Below are positions 42,414 through 52,144 of a stretch of 64,000 nucleotides of DNA, one piece after another. The stretch's first letter is position 1, and the number at the start of each line of letters is the position of its first letter. The DNA is from Ahniella affigens (lineage in GTDB: Bacteria > Pseudomonadota > Gammaproteobacteria > Xanthomonadales > Ahniellaceae). The notes beneath the pieces were generated by a model that was not told the DNA's origin, searched no databases, and saw only the letters and a list, made by a program, of their open reading frames with translations. Where the stretch lies: positions 4,867,001 to 4,931,000 of the forward strand of contig NZ_CP027860.1 of the NCBI RefSeq assembly GCF_003015185.1. The letters run 5' to 3'. The translations under genes and the position numbers were made by a program.

Positions 42414-42518
42414 CCTTGGCGGGGAGTTGCGGTGATCTTGCCATTCCGCCAGACCGGGCGCATTGGCTGAAATCTGAGATTGGGGTCAGAAATTTCTGAA
42501 TTGCTGGGTGTCCTGTAT
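42414..42518. repeat. 105-bp direct repeat R2 (transposase leader)
   Basis: Directly upstream of the Y1 transposase start and about 92% identical to 38450-38554 by eye. Contains the perfect palindrome TCAGAAATTTCTGA. Its outer end abuts the stop of the gene at 42527. Confidence 0.8.
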
Positions 42519-42526
42519 GGTCCACC

Positions 42527-42898
42527 CTATTCTGAGCGATGAGGTGGAGACGGCGATTTCCATAATCCCAGAAGTTGTTCTAATCGCCCCACAACTTTGC
42601 GAGCTTTATGCGTGCCTACAGCTCCCATTTCATCAATGCATGTTTGAAGCATCGATACTATGGCAACTCTATTCTCAACACTAGATTTTTCCGAACTTCG
42701 CAACCGAAAAAGGACTTCGAGAAACTCTACAACTGAAGGATCGGATTCTGCAGCCAAGGACAACTGTTCAAGTTTAGGAACTATAGCCGCGAAACACACT
42801 TCGTCAAGATCAACTAAGTGTAATAAGAACTCGCCGCTCCCCAAATACTCAATGAAGTCCAAATCGTCAAGTGGAATGTGCTCTCTCGAAACGGACAT
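42527..42898 (-). CDS. Small acidic protein, immunity-like
   Basis: A 123-residue cytoplasmic protein (begins MSVSREHIPLDDLDFIEYLG; later DLDEVCFAAIVPKLEQLSLA). Acidic, helical in appearance, no family recognised. Good ribosome site GGAGG before ATG 42898; the longer start at 42940 has none. It lies downstream of the RHS gene on the same strand but 900 bases away, so it may guard a toxin tip that is no longer attached. Confidence 0.6.
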   Translation of the reverse strand: MSVSREHIPLDDLDFIEYLGSGEFLLHLVDLDEVCFAAIVPKLEQLSLAAESDPSVVEFLEVLFRLRSSEKSSVENRVAIVSMLQTCIDEMGAVGTHKARKVVGRLEQLLGLWKSPSPPHRSE

Positions 42899-43804
42899 TT
42901 GGCCTCCATGAGACGGTGTAGATCTTACCCAAACCGCCATGCTGTCGTTCGTTTGCCTACGAACTTGATACTAGAATTGCTGAAGATCAGATGCATAGTA
43001 TGCCGCATTCGAACTAGTGCTACTTTGATGATTAGAAACGGCGATCGAGATTCTTAGGCCTAATGGGCTAACAAGTGAACTGCAATCTCTCTCTGCAATA
43101 ACCGTGGCGTGCCTTTTCCGCATGAAGCCAGATGAGAATTGGTGTGTAGCACGTCAATCTTTTCCTATCCGCCTTGGCGATGACATGCAACCACGTGGTG
43201 ATCGCCTGCATTTTCGCCCTCTGATCGGTCAAACTTGCGACCGGTTAGCCGGATTCGAACTCCAGTTTCCGCCCAGAACTATTAGAACTGCGCGGAGAAT
43301 TGGCGTGCATCTAGTCGTTACTGAGTGCCTAGCCGTTCCTATTGGGGAGATTCCGAGAATCGGTATCTGCCCAGTCGCACCTTGCTTGGAGCGACCTTTC
43401 CCAATCAAGCCAGGTCGAGGGCTTGCAAATCAATCGCTGCAAGGTCAAACCTTCGTCCTGCCGAAGATTCCTTCCGCCGCCAAATAGCCAGGACCAACGC
43501 GCGGCATCCAAGAACGGGCGACTGCCGCTCTGTGAGCCTTTGGTCTAGCGAGTAACCATCGCTCACCGCACTTTCCAGAAGCAACCACAAGCCTGCCCGG
43601 CCAAATCACCCTTGGAAGTCTCGGCGAAAAGCCTGGGCCAAGCGACATTCCTTCGACAGCATGAACGATCCGTTCTTAGTCTTTAGGACCGGTAGGGAGT
43701 TCGTTCCTTTTGCCGAACTCCCCAAAACAGGAACAGACTATTATCTCATTGGCATCGCTCCAGACCATAGAACACCGAGACCTCTCTACACGTGCAGCCC
43801 GGCC
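42899..43804. other. Gap downstream of RHS gene
   Basis: About 900 bases, lower in GC than the rest. An immunity gene would be expected here on the minus strand, directly after the RHS stop, but I find only short overlapping frames (60-70 codons) without good starts. A broken gene is possible. Confidence 0.5.
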
Positions 43805-46800
43805 CTAGAAATTCTCCTCCGAGAATCGCTTTGCGGCGAAATAGCAACACCATTTCCGAGCTCCGCTTGGCGTGTACAAGGCTGCTCGATGTTTCTGCTC
43901 CTGGTTCTTTGAGCCTTTGGATATTGAACCTGGCATCACATAATCACATTTGAGTTTGAGGTACTTCTTCCGCAACTGAACTGCTGTTGCCCAGCACGCA
44001 CAGTTCGCTGACGCATCGTCACAAGCCATATCTTTTGTGCATCTCTTGCATACGCCACCTGATCCCGGCGGCCACCCTTCAAGACGCGAGTACGCCGTGT
44101 AAGCCGCCATACACGTCGCTAACCTTTTCCCATATTCTCGCATCATCTTCTCAGCAGCCTTTCTAGCCGCTCCTCCGCCAACCCGACCAGCCTGCTCCCC
44201 AAAAGGATCTATTGCATCGAGCGGATTCGCCTCAACGTAGCTATAGGTGCTTACGCCTCCCTCCAACCCGATAGGATCACTTTCCACGTATCGGCCCGTT
44301 ATCGCCTCATAGTCGCGCATATAGTTATAGTTCAACTCGGTATCACGGTCATAGTACTGCCCAGGGAACCGGAGATTGAAAACCATCGCGCCACCATCGC
44401 CATCTGGATCCTCATTGGGTGGGGTATTACCAAACGGATCGGTCAGAACATCCCAGGACCACTTGGATTGGTCAAGGCCCATAACGCGGCGCGGAGTAGC
44501 AAGGTGATCGACTTCAATCGCGAATGCGCTCCCTCCGCTGACCATCGACACCGGCAGGTCGTCGACCCAGAAGTACTCCGCCAGAACTGACGCTGATTGA
44601 TCGGCGTACTCGCCTATCAGACGACCCGACTCATCGAAGACATAGCCGTAGATGCGGCCACCTTCGATGATTCGCTCTTTGAGCACTCGCTCACCCTTGT
44701 AGTTGTATTTGAATTGCGATCGAGCCTGCCCGCTTACCGAGACTTCAGTCATTCGATTGTGATCGCCGTAGCTAAAGTTCGGGCTTGCTGGATTCGTAGT
44801 TGCAGGAGTGGTCAGGTTTCCGTTCGGGTCGTAGGTGCGGCTTACACCGGCAACTGAGACTAGCCTATGTGAAGTGGGCTGATAGTCGTATGTTTGCGAG
44901 CTTCCCACCTGATCGGTGCTGAAGCTCATTCGATTGCCTGTTGCGTCGTAGGTATAGGATCGTATGTTCGAGCCATTTTCCTGCTGCCCCGTCAGGCGAT
45001 ACAGCGCATCGTAGGTGTACCCTCGATTAGTCGTTCCGGCAATGATCGCGGCGATGTTTCCGAGGTCGTCCAACTCGTAGTTCGCTTGAAGTCCCGTTGG
45101 TGCTGACGAAGCGATTTCATCAATCCAGTAGTTCTGATCATAGGTTCTTGTTTGAGTCACTCCTGTACCCCAGGTGATCTGCGAGACAGGGCCGAAAGGC
45201 AAGTAGGCAACGTCCGCAATCAGCACGGATTCAACCGACAAGGGCGTTTCCTGCATATGGACTACCGCTACCCTCCCCAGTGAATCTCGTTGATACCGAA
45301 TGCTTCTGCCACTCGGGTAAGTGACTGTTTCGATCTGGTCAGACTTGGTGTAAGTGTAAACTACCTGATTGGCGCCACCAGTTGTTATCTGTACCTTCGA
45401 TACTATGCGCCCTTGCCGGTCGTAGCAGTACGCCGTGCTGCCGGACTGGTCCGTAACAAAACCCAGGCGGCCAATCTGGTAGCCATTGGTGCATCCACTT
45501 GGTGCCATGTCGTAGCTGTACACCTCGTTCAACGACGTGTCCAAATACGAACGCGTTGCCAGTCGTCCGAGCGCATCATAGGTATTGGTGGTTACTTTGC
45601 CCCGGGCATCTGTTTGCGTCAGAACGTTGCCGGCCTGATCGTGCGTGTAAAGCGTCGTGCCGGTATCGGGGCTCTGCAACTGGGTCAGGTCATCCAGGCC
45701 ATTGTACGTGTAGATCGTTTGCAGCGACTTGGGATCAATCACCTTGCGGGTATTGTCGCGAGTGTCGTACTCGTACTGGGTGGTGGCGTTGATGCCGCCC
45801 GTCGCCTTGTCTTCGACGACTTTCTTTAGGCGATTCAGCTCATCGTAGTCGTGGTCGGTCACGCGACCAAGGGGATCGATCAGCAGGTCCAGGTTGCCGT
45901 TCATGTCATAGATATTGCTCGTCTTCTTGACAGCGGGATCGTCGAGATTCGGCATGCCGGCATATGGCGCGTTGATCTGCGCCTTTAGTCGGGAGAACCC
46001 ATCGAACTGGGCGGCAAGGAGGCGCTTGACGTTGCCTTGCGGGTCTTTGGTCTGTTCCAGTGTGCGGTTGCCGGCGGCATCCAAGACGTAGGTGATCTGG
46101 TTACCAAGATTGTCGGAGACGCCAACCAGACGGTGCGCGCTGTCGTAGCTGTATTCGAGGTAGCTGCCGTCAGGCTGGGTGTTTCGTTTCACAGCACCGA
46201 ATGATTCGTAAGTCACCGAAGTGGTGATGTCGTCTGCCGAGGGGGTGCCATCGGCATTCGCGCGCACGGTTGTATCTTGGATTCGACCCAGGGTGTCGTA
46301 GGCATAGTCGGTCAGCACGCCATTCGGGTCGCGCACTCGGGCGAGACGACCGGCGAGGTCATACTTGACGTACTCGGTCACATGCCCCAACGCATTCGTC
46401 ACCGTATGCAGGTCGCCGCGACGGTAGGCGCAAGCAGTCGCACTCAGCGCGCAGTTGGGGTCATCGGACTGGTAGTAGGCCATCGTCGTGATGTCGGCGA
46501 CATCGGTTCTCGGGCCATCGATCGTTGCGAGTTGGCCCTTGATTGGGCACGTGTTCGGGTCATTGGAGCCAGGGCCCGTGCAGAGATATGCATAGGTGGT
46601 TTGGCGGACGCCTAGTGACGCATTCGCCGCGCTGCCGCAGGCATAAGTGGATGCGCCAGAGACGGCGGGGTCGTGGGTACACTCGGCGGTCACTTGGCCG
46701 CGATCGTTATACGCCCAGCTCTTGATCTGCTCCAGCACATTCAGGTTGTTGTAACGACGCTTCTTGATGGGCAGACGGAACGTGGGGTGCCAATCAGTCT

Positions 46801-48505
46801 GAATCGTGCGCTTGACAGTTGGGTTGGTCACGCCCGGCGCGCTCTTCGCTTCGATGCGTTGGGTTTCCAGAGCGCGTGCCGAGTCCCACGTGTATTCAGT
46901 GCGAACACCGCGGAGATCAATCGTTGCTGCCAACGTACCGTCGCCGTTGTAGCTGTTGGACATGGTGTTCGAGCCGCAGCTAGCGCAGTTGTCAGTCTGC
47001 GTGTAGAGGCGCCGCACGTTGCCCGAGACGCGGATGTTCGCGGTGCTCGACTGGTTCAGCGCGTTGGTGATGGTCACGTTGCGCTGACCGGTCGGGACAC
47101 CGCTGTAGCTATATGAGAATGCGAACTGGCGGATATCCGTACCGCCAACTCGAATGAACTCTTCCGAGACGCGATTGTTGACATAGGTGTACCGACGGTG
47201 CTGAACGCCCAACTCATCCTTGATGCCCGTCAACCCGGATGGGAATGCGGCATCTTCGTACAGGAACTGGCGCGTGCCGGCTGCGGTGGTGATGCCGACC
47301 ACGATGCCTGGCTGCCGGGTGTCGACGACAACGGTCTGGCCAGACTGATCGGCAATTTCGAATCGCTTGCCAACGGTGACATTGTGAACCGGCCCAAAGT
47401 CCTGCTGAACGTCTTCGCTATCAATCAAGACGGATCGTCCACTCTGATCCGTCAGCGCAACGGTATTGGTTCCCCAAGCGACGTTGACCGTTCTGCCATC
47501 GGCGTATTCGATGGACATCAGTCGTCCGTCGAGGCCAAACTGCCATTGGCTTTGATCAAGGTCGGTCAGCAGGAATCCGCTCGCATTGATGACAACAGTT
47601 CGACCAAAGGTCTTGGTCACGTTGATGGCTGTGTAGACACCCGATGTGTTCTTTCGAAGCATGATCGGTTCGCTGCCAGCGATATGCACAATGATCGCAT
47701 TGGCATCGTAGTTGCGTACGCGGCGATCGAACGCGAATCGCCAGTAGTTTCCGAGAATGCCTTCGGCTCCGGCGGGTCCCCACTGACCATAGGAGCGATA
47801 GTAGACCTGCAGCAGATCACTCATGCTGAGCCCGGCGAGGGTGGTCTCAGAGTGTCGCTTTTCGCCCGAGGCAGGGTCGACGGGATTCGCGACGTCGCAA
47901 ACATCGCCGGTAATGTCGCCGCACATGATCTTGCCGGTACCAACGATCGGATAGGCTGCGGCGTCCAGCGGGCAGTTCAGCGTTGCCGAGTAGCCCACCA
48001 TGAAGTTCTCATTCACAGCGACGCCAGGGTTACACCCGTTTTCGTCCTTGCGCATATAGCTGACGTTCTTGATCTTCTTGTCAAGCGTCAGATACCCAGA
48101 CTCCCAGGTTTGGCCCACTGTGCCGCAGCCTGGATCGGCTCCCGCTGTGACGGCGATGGTTGCGCAGCCGGGGTCAATACCCCCGAAGGCGTTCAACTGT
48201 TGCTCGGAGATGTCGTTCGTCCAGGCCCCCACACCCATGAACAGTCCAGCAGGAAGCCCCACACACGAGGGATTGCCACTGGGTGGCACTACCCACGACC
48301 CACCCGCTGCCTGACAGAGGCGGCGATTCTTCTCGTTGATGTTGACGCTGATGCACGCGCTCATGCCCCACTGGGACGAACGAGGCACGGGCGTATCACA
48401 AAATAGTGATCCCGATCCCATGTTTGCGCACGCGGAGATTTGCGCCTCAGCACTTGGGATCAGCCCAAGCGCGACCGCAACGACAGCAAGAATTCGTTTC
48501 ATCAT
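43805..48505 (-). CDS. Secreted RHS/YD-repeat protein with variable C-terminal tip
   Basis: A 1566-residue protein. Signal peptide MMKRILAVVAVALGLIPSAE. Residues about 20-210 are a cysteine-rich N-terminal domain. DVCDVANPVDPASGEKRHSE near 210 opens the shell as in DUF6531. Many YD repeats follow, e.g. YDTLGRIQDTTVR, YDELNRLKKVVED, YTYDATGNRMSFS. The RHS core closes with YNYMRDYEAITGRYVESDPI and NPLDAIDPFG near residue 1390-1430. The last 120 residues are a separate cysteine-rich tip (CKRCTKDMACDDASANCACW, DYVMPGSISKGSKNQEQKHR, WCCYFAAKRF), the usual place of a toxin domain. In RHS proteins the shell encloses the tip. No immunity gene is visible directly downstream. Confidence 0.88.
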   Translation of the reverse strand: MMKRILAVVAVALGLIPSAEAQISACANMGSGSLFCDTPVPRSSQWGMSACISVNINEKNRRLCQAAGGSWVVPPSGNPSCVGLPAGLFMGVGAWTNDISEQQLNAFGGIDPGCATIAVTAGADPGCGTVGQTWESGYLTLDKKIKNVSYMRKDENGCNPGVAVNENFMVGYSATLNCPLDAAAYPIVGTGKIMCGDITGDVCDVANPVDPASGEKRHSETTLAGLSMSDLLQVYYRSYGQWGPAGAEGILGNYWRFAFDRRVRNYDANAIIVHIAGSEPIMLRKNTSGVYTAINVTKTFGRTVVINASGFLLTDLDQSQWQFGLDGRLMSIEYADGRTVNVAWGTNTVALTDQSGRSVLIDSEDVQQDFGPVHNVTVGKRFEIADQSGQTVVVDTRQPGIVVGITTAAGTRQFLYEDAAFPSGLTGIKDELGVQHRRYTYVNNRVSEEFIRVGGTDIRQFAFSYSYSGVPTGQRNVTITNALNQSSTANIRVSGNVRRLYTQTDNCASCGSNTMSNSYNGDGTLAATIDLRGVRTEYTWDSARALETQRIEAKSAPGVTNPTVKRTIQTDWHPTFRLPIKKRRYNNLNVLEQIKSWAYNDRGQVTAECTHDPAVSGASTYACGSAANASLGVRQTTYAYLCTGPGSNDPNTCPIKGQLATIDGPRTDVADITTMAYYQSDDPNCALSATACAYRRGDLHTVTNALGHVTEYVKYDLAGRLARVRDPNGVLTDYAYDTLGRIQDTTVRANADGTPSADDITTSVTYESFGAVKRNTQPDGSYLEYSYDSAHRLVGVSDNLGNQITYVLDAAGNRTLEQTKDPQGNVKRLLAAQFDGFSRLKAQINAPYAGMPNLDDPAVKKTSNIYDMNGNLDLLIDPLGRVTDHDYDELNRLKKVVEDKATGGINATTQYEYDTRDNTRKVIDPKSLQTIYTYNGLDDLTQLQSPDTGTTLYTHDQAGNVLTQTDARGKVTTNTYDALGRLATRSYLDTSLNEVYSYDMAPSGCTNGYQIGRLGFVTDQSGSTAYCYDRQGRIVSKVQITTGGANQVVYTYTKSDQIETVTYPSGRSIRYQRDSLGRVAVVHMQETPLSVESVLIADVAYLPFGPVSQITWGTGVTQTRTYDQNYWIDEIASSAPTGLQANYELDDLGNIAAIIAGTTNRGYTYDALYRLTGQQENGSNIRSYTYDATGNRMSFSTDQVGSSQTYDYQPTSHRLVSVAGVSRTYDPNGNLTTPATTNPASPNFSYGDHNRMTEVSVSGQARSQFKYNYKGERVLKERIIEGGRIYGYVFDESGRLIGEYADQSASVLAEYFWVDDLPVSMVSGGSAFAIEVDHLATPRRVMGLDQSKWSWDVLTDPFGNTPPNEDPDGDGGAMVFNLRFPGQYYDRDTELNYNYMRDYEAITGRYVESDPIGLEGGVSTYSYVEANPLDAIDPFGEQAGRVGGGAARKAAEKMMREYGKRLATCMAAYTAYSRLEGWPPGSGGVCKRCTKDMACDDASANCACWATAVQLRKKYLKLKCDYVMPGSISKGSKNQEQKHRAALYTPSGARKWCCYFAAKRFSEENF

Positions 48506-49250
48506 GTCTCTCGTACTCCGAATGTGTGGCGGCGCATATCTGTGCTATGACGATGTCGCCCCGATGTTGGTCCGAGCGCGTCCTGCTTGTCTGCACGGGC
48601 GGCAGTACATCAATTCAATAGGGCTTGTACCCGGGGAGGACACTAGGGCGTTACTGATTCAGTGTCGTAGGCGAGCGTTAGCATGCTCGGCAGGGCGACA
48701 CGTCGGGAGGACGATATACGCGTTTGCTTCCAAAAACCGCTTCGTGTTTGCGCGGATGACTCCTGGTTTGCACTGTGCTGCTGATTCTCTTTGGCCGATG
48801 AGATGATGCACTGCGCGCACTTTGAGGGGCAACGGGGCAAGGTCAGTAGCGATAGGGACCATGGATGGCCCGCAGACAATCAAACACGCTAGTGCTTGAT
48901 TCTTGAGCAATGGGTCCGGATCCGGCCTTTGCCGATGTAGGCTTCGTATCGGCCTTATTGCGGGTCTCGCATCTCAGGATTGATTGGTCTAGATCCACTT
49001 TAGATTTCGTGACACGTGGGCGCACTTCTCTGCGCGTTGGTAAGGACACCGATGCAATTGCTTACGTCTAAGGATCGTTGGCCGTCTTGGCGCGATTGGC
49101 CGCGGTCAAGCCAAGGCAGTGTTGAGAGATAAGGCTTGGTGGTGACCGCGGATTGTTGAGGGTCGCAGCAAGCCCGTCGGCGCGAGGTCGCTTTCGTTAA
49201 GGACATTGCTGGATTCGCATCGCGCAACAACGACTCCGGCAAAGCACTGA
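48506..49250. other. Gap upstream of RHS gene
   Basis: About 745 bases between the RHS start and the sigma-factor gene's stop. The open frames here are short and have no resemblance to known families. No repeat or hairpin stood out. Confidence 0.5.
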
Positions 49251-50513
49251 TCAGTCTGAGGGATCTCGCTGCATATTGATTTCCTGCGCGTGCCACGCGC
49301 GATACTTCTTTTCGATGAAACGTCGCTCAGCTGCGCCTCTACTCTGCATTTTTGCGCGCTGAAGGAGCGCTTTCGCATCTTCGAATGCGCCCCGCAAATG
49401 GAGCAGCTCTGCGCGTGCGAGACAGTACGCTTGGTTGTGATCCACTAAGCTCTTGTCTAGTTGTTCAAGGCGGTCCCAAGCCTGTTGCAGCTGCCCAGTT
49501 GCTGCCTCTGCTAAGGCCAAATTGATCTGCAGCATCGGCGTGTCGCTCAGTGCTGCAAGGGCTTCGTATCCGTGTAAGACATCACGCCACGGCGTGTATC
49601 CAAGCTCAAGCCGGCGCGCATACGCAGCACTGATGCTCGCGCGCCATTGATAGGGACCGGGTTGCTTCATCTTGGCGGCACGCAGCAAGTATCTTGCGCC
49701 GCGACGGATCAGGGCTTGGTTCCAGCGTTTGGGATCCTGTTCGCTCAGCGGAATCATCGTGCCGTCATCATCGAGACGGGCTGGGCGTCGGCTTTCGGCG
49801 AAGCACAACATGGCGGCAAATCCCCAGAGTTCGGCGGCGTCGGGAATCAGGTTCAGGAGTTGATGGGTAAGCTGAAAGGCATCTCGTGCCAACGCTTCGA
49901 TTTCTTTGCCACCGGCCAAGTCGGCGTAACTCTGGTCATACAGAACCTCCAGCGCGGCGAGCACGACGGGTAGGCGGTCTGGCCAACATGCTTGGTCTGG
50001 GAGCTGAAATGACACCCCCGCGTGTTCGAGTTTGTGTTTGGCGCGGCTGAGGCGGCGGGTCAACGTGTCGGTATCAAGCTGGAACGCGCGCGCGATCCCA
50101 GCGGGCGGTACGAGCGCACAGTAACGCAGCATGAGCATCGCTTGCGTATCAGGGCTCAAGCTTGGATGCGCGCAGAGAAAGAACAGCGCGAGCCGATCGG
50201 ATTTGCCGCTGATCGCGTCATCATTCCGGTGCGCGCGCTCGTGCTCGACCAGTGCATTGGCAAAGCGTTCGGTGACGCGTTGATGCTTGATCTGATCCAA
50301 GTCGTGGTTCAGTGCCGTGCGCAACAGCCAGGCTTCTGGCTGTGCTGGCCAGCCGTCCACGGGCCAGAGTGCTGCAGCTTTGGCGAATGACTCGGCCAGC
50401 GCATCTTCGGCGCGCTCGAAGTGGTGTAAGCGCGCGATGAGTTGCGCAATCAACTTGGCTGCCGACTGCTCGTACAGCGTCGCAATGGGATCGTGTTGCG
50501 TTGAAGTGACCAT
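49251..50513 (-). CDS. ECF-type RNA polymerase sigma factor with DUF6596-like tail
   Basis: A 420-residue sigma factor. Region 2 is in the first 80 residues (LIARLHHFERAEDALAESFA, WPAQPEAWLLRTALNHDLDQ), and region 4 follows (LSPDTQAMLMLRYCALVPPA, ARAFQLDTDTLTRRLSRAKH). The 240-residue tail (AYARRLELGYTPWRDVLHGY, LQINLALAEAATGQLQQAWD) is the TPR-like extension of the SigI/DUF6596 group. Such factors are usually paired with a DGPF/YCII protein, and one is coded directly upstream (gap 56 bases). Its target genes are unknown. Confidence 0.88.
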   Translation of the reverse strand: MVTSTQHDPIATLYEQSAAKLIAQLIARLHHFERAEDALAESFAKAAALWPVDGWPAQPEAWLLRTALNHDLDQIKHQRVTERFANALVEHERAHRNDDAISGKSDRLALFFLCAHPSLSPDTQAMLMLRYCALVPPAGIARAFQLDTDTLTRRLSRAKHKLEHAGVSFQLPDQACWPDRLPVVLAALEVLYDQSYADLAGGKEIEALARDAFQLTHQLLNLIPDAAELWGFAAMLCFAESRRPARLDDDGTMIPLSEQDPKRWNQALIRRGARYLLRAAKMKQPGPYQWRASISAAYARRLELGYTPWRDVLHGYEALAALSDTPMLQINLALAEAATGQLQQAWDRLEQLDKSLVDHNQAYCLARAELLHLRGAFEDAKALLQRAKMQSRGAAERRFIEKKYRAWHAQEINMQRDPSD

Positions 50514-50569
50514 GGTGATCGGTGAGTCGACGCCCGGACTTAGGCGTCGCTCACGTCATGCCCGTCGAT

Positions 50570-50932
50570 TCAGGTGGTGGGTTCTTCGGGGATCGTCGGC
50601 CGGATTTCGACCGAGCCATCACCCAGCATCGGGATTCGCTTCGCCCAGCCGAGGGCGCTGTCCAGATCAGGCACGTCGATCACGTAGTAGCCTCCGAGCT
50701 GCTCCCGCGTCTCCGCCCACGGGCCGTCGTGAATGGTCACCTTCTGCCCTTGGCGACGAACGGTCGTGGCGAGGTTCGTGGCCATCAGGCCGGCACCACC
50801 ACGCAGGACGCCGGCGGCCTCCATCTCGGCAGCCAGCGCACCGTGGGCTGCGACGATGTCCTGCCACGCTTGGCTGTTCGGATCGTCGCCATATTTGGTC
50901 TCGTCTTCGAAGATCATCAACAGGTATTGCAT
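50570..50932 (-). CDS. YCII/DGPF-domain protein
   Basis: A 120-residue protein (MQYLLMIFEDETKYGDDPNS). The DGPF-type motif reads TIHDGPWAETREQLGGYYVI, followed by DLDSALGWAKRIP and VEIRPTI, as in proteins co-coded with ECF sigma factors. A role as ligand binder or regulator of the partner sigma factor is proposed for the family but unproven. The start at 50932 has AGGAG. First gene of the pair with the sigma factor. Confidence 0.9.
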   Translation of the reverse strand: MQYLLMIFEDETKYGDDPNSQAWQDIVAAHGALAAEMEAAGVLRGGAGLMATNLATTVRRQGQKVTIHDGPWAETREQLGGYYVIDVPDLDSALGWAKRIPMLGDGSVEIRPTIPEEPTT

Positions 50933-51149
50933 GGGGGACTCCTGATCCGGTGATGTTGGCGATTCCAACAGCATGATGACGATTGAGGCGGAACCACCCG
51001 GACATGGATTGTCAGTTCGGCTGACCGATCGCGTCCAGAGGGTTGGCGAGTCGGGTGCGCCTGGACGATCGGGATTTGGTTTGGGCACCGATTGACAAGT
51101 TCTGGCCACACGCCAATATCACGATTCCTTCTCGTCACCAAGGTTGGCC

Positions 51150-51722
51150 ATGAGCACCGAGCAACCAAGCACTTCTGATTCTATCGCGGGCCCGTTTCTG
51201 GGAGTCGTGGAGCGCAATACGGCTGACAATCTGCTTCGAACCTGTCAGCAGCACCACGTTCAGATGAGCACTTTGGCCGACACCAAGGCCAATATCATTA
51301 TCACGGTGTCATCGATTGTCATGAGCCTCGCATTGGGCCGACTCAACGATCCGACCTTGATGGCGTCTGCGGCGACGTTGCTGGTGTTCACGCTGCTCGC
51401 GCTACTGCTGGCGATTCTCGCTGTACTGCCCAAATTCCGCCGCTTCAAGCAGCCCGATGGTCCGCTGCCGAGCGATTTCAATCTGTTCTTTTTTGGCCAC
51501 TTTTCGGGTTTGAACTTGGACCGCTTTGAGCGCGAGGTGGCAAGTCAACTCGATAACGACGGTCGGATCTATCGCGCCATGACCCGCGACGTCTATGGGC
51601 TCGGCACGTATCTGGCGGTCTATAAATACCCGTACCTGCGCTGGAGCTACTTGTTCTTTCTGAGCGGGTTCATTGTGGCGGCAGTCGTACAGGGCTTGGT
51701 GCTTCTGCAGCCGGTTTCCTGA
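51150..51722 (+). CDS. Pycsar-type membrane effector (DUF5706 family)
   Basis: A 190-residue membrane protein. The N-terminal helix and first span read HHVQMSTLADTKANIIITVS, the TLAD-KAN signature of Pycsar transmembrane effectors (PycTM). A second hydrophobic segment (LMASAATLLVFTLLALLLAI) follows, then a cytoplasmic stretch and a closing span (WSYLFFLSGFIVAAVVQGLV). In Pycsar defence a cyclic CMP/UMP signal makes this protein permeabilise the membrane. No PycC cyclase gene is next to it. I use the ATG at 51150 (after AAGG) rather than the in-frame TTG at 51144. Confidence 0.75.
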   Translation: MSTEQPSTSDSIAGPFLGVVERNTADNLLRTCQQHHVQMSTLADTKANIIITVSSIVMSLALGRLNDPTLMASAATLLVFTLLALLLAILAVLPKFRRFKQPDGPLPSDFNLFFFGHFSGLNLDRFEREVASQLDNDGRIYRAMTRDVYGLGTYLAVYKYPYLRWSYLFFLSGFIVAAVVQGLVLLQPVS

Positions 51723-52144
51723 TGAATGGCGATCGTGATCGATGCAGTGTCGCCGGGTCGGCAGTCGATTGTAAGCGGGAGCGACTGGTCCGGGCAGGCG
51801 GGATGCTCTTCGGGAATGACGCGTTGTATTGACGTGAATCGGGCTGATGATCAGGTTGACTCAGCGTGTCGCGACAAACATGCATTGCCGATACAGCCAA
51901 GTGCTTGGCAGTTGACTGCGCTTTGGTTCACTCAACCGGGTTCGGCGCAGCCGTTAGGGCCGCGCCGAATGTTCTTGCTTCGAATGTGCGTATGCCGATA
52001 GCGCGGTCGCTGCCAGTTCACTAGGAATCGGGACACATATTGCTGGCGCGCTCGCTCTAGCTGTTTGCCGCAGCCGTTCTGAAGCGGTTGGCTGTGTGCC
52101 TCTTTAGCGAGCGTATTGACGCGAGCGTCAGCCAACATCGCCGT
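51723..52144. other. Gap without supported gene
   Basis: About 420 bases between the Pycsar-type effector and the second pilin (convergent ends). No credible frame or terminator hairpin with a T-run was seen. Confidence 0.5.

Noticed and set aside
43104-43487. 127-codon plus-strand frame downstream of RHS
   Set aside because: No ribosome site or resemblance; on the opposite strand to the expected immunity gene. Left as unannotated gap.
43661-43912. 83-codon plus-strand frame at the RHS end
   Set aside because: The first part looks protein-like, but it runs antisense into the RHS tip and has no ribosome site.
47198-48406. 402-codon plus-strand frame
   Set aside because: Antisense to the RHS gene; no ribosome site and no domain.
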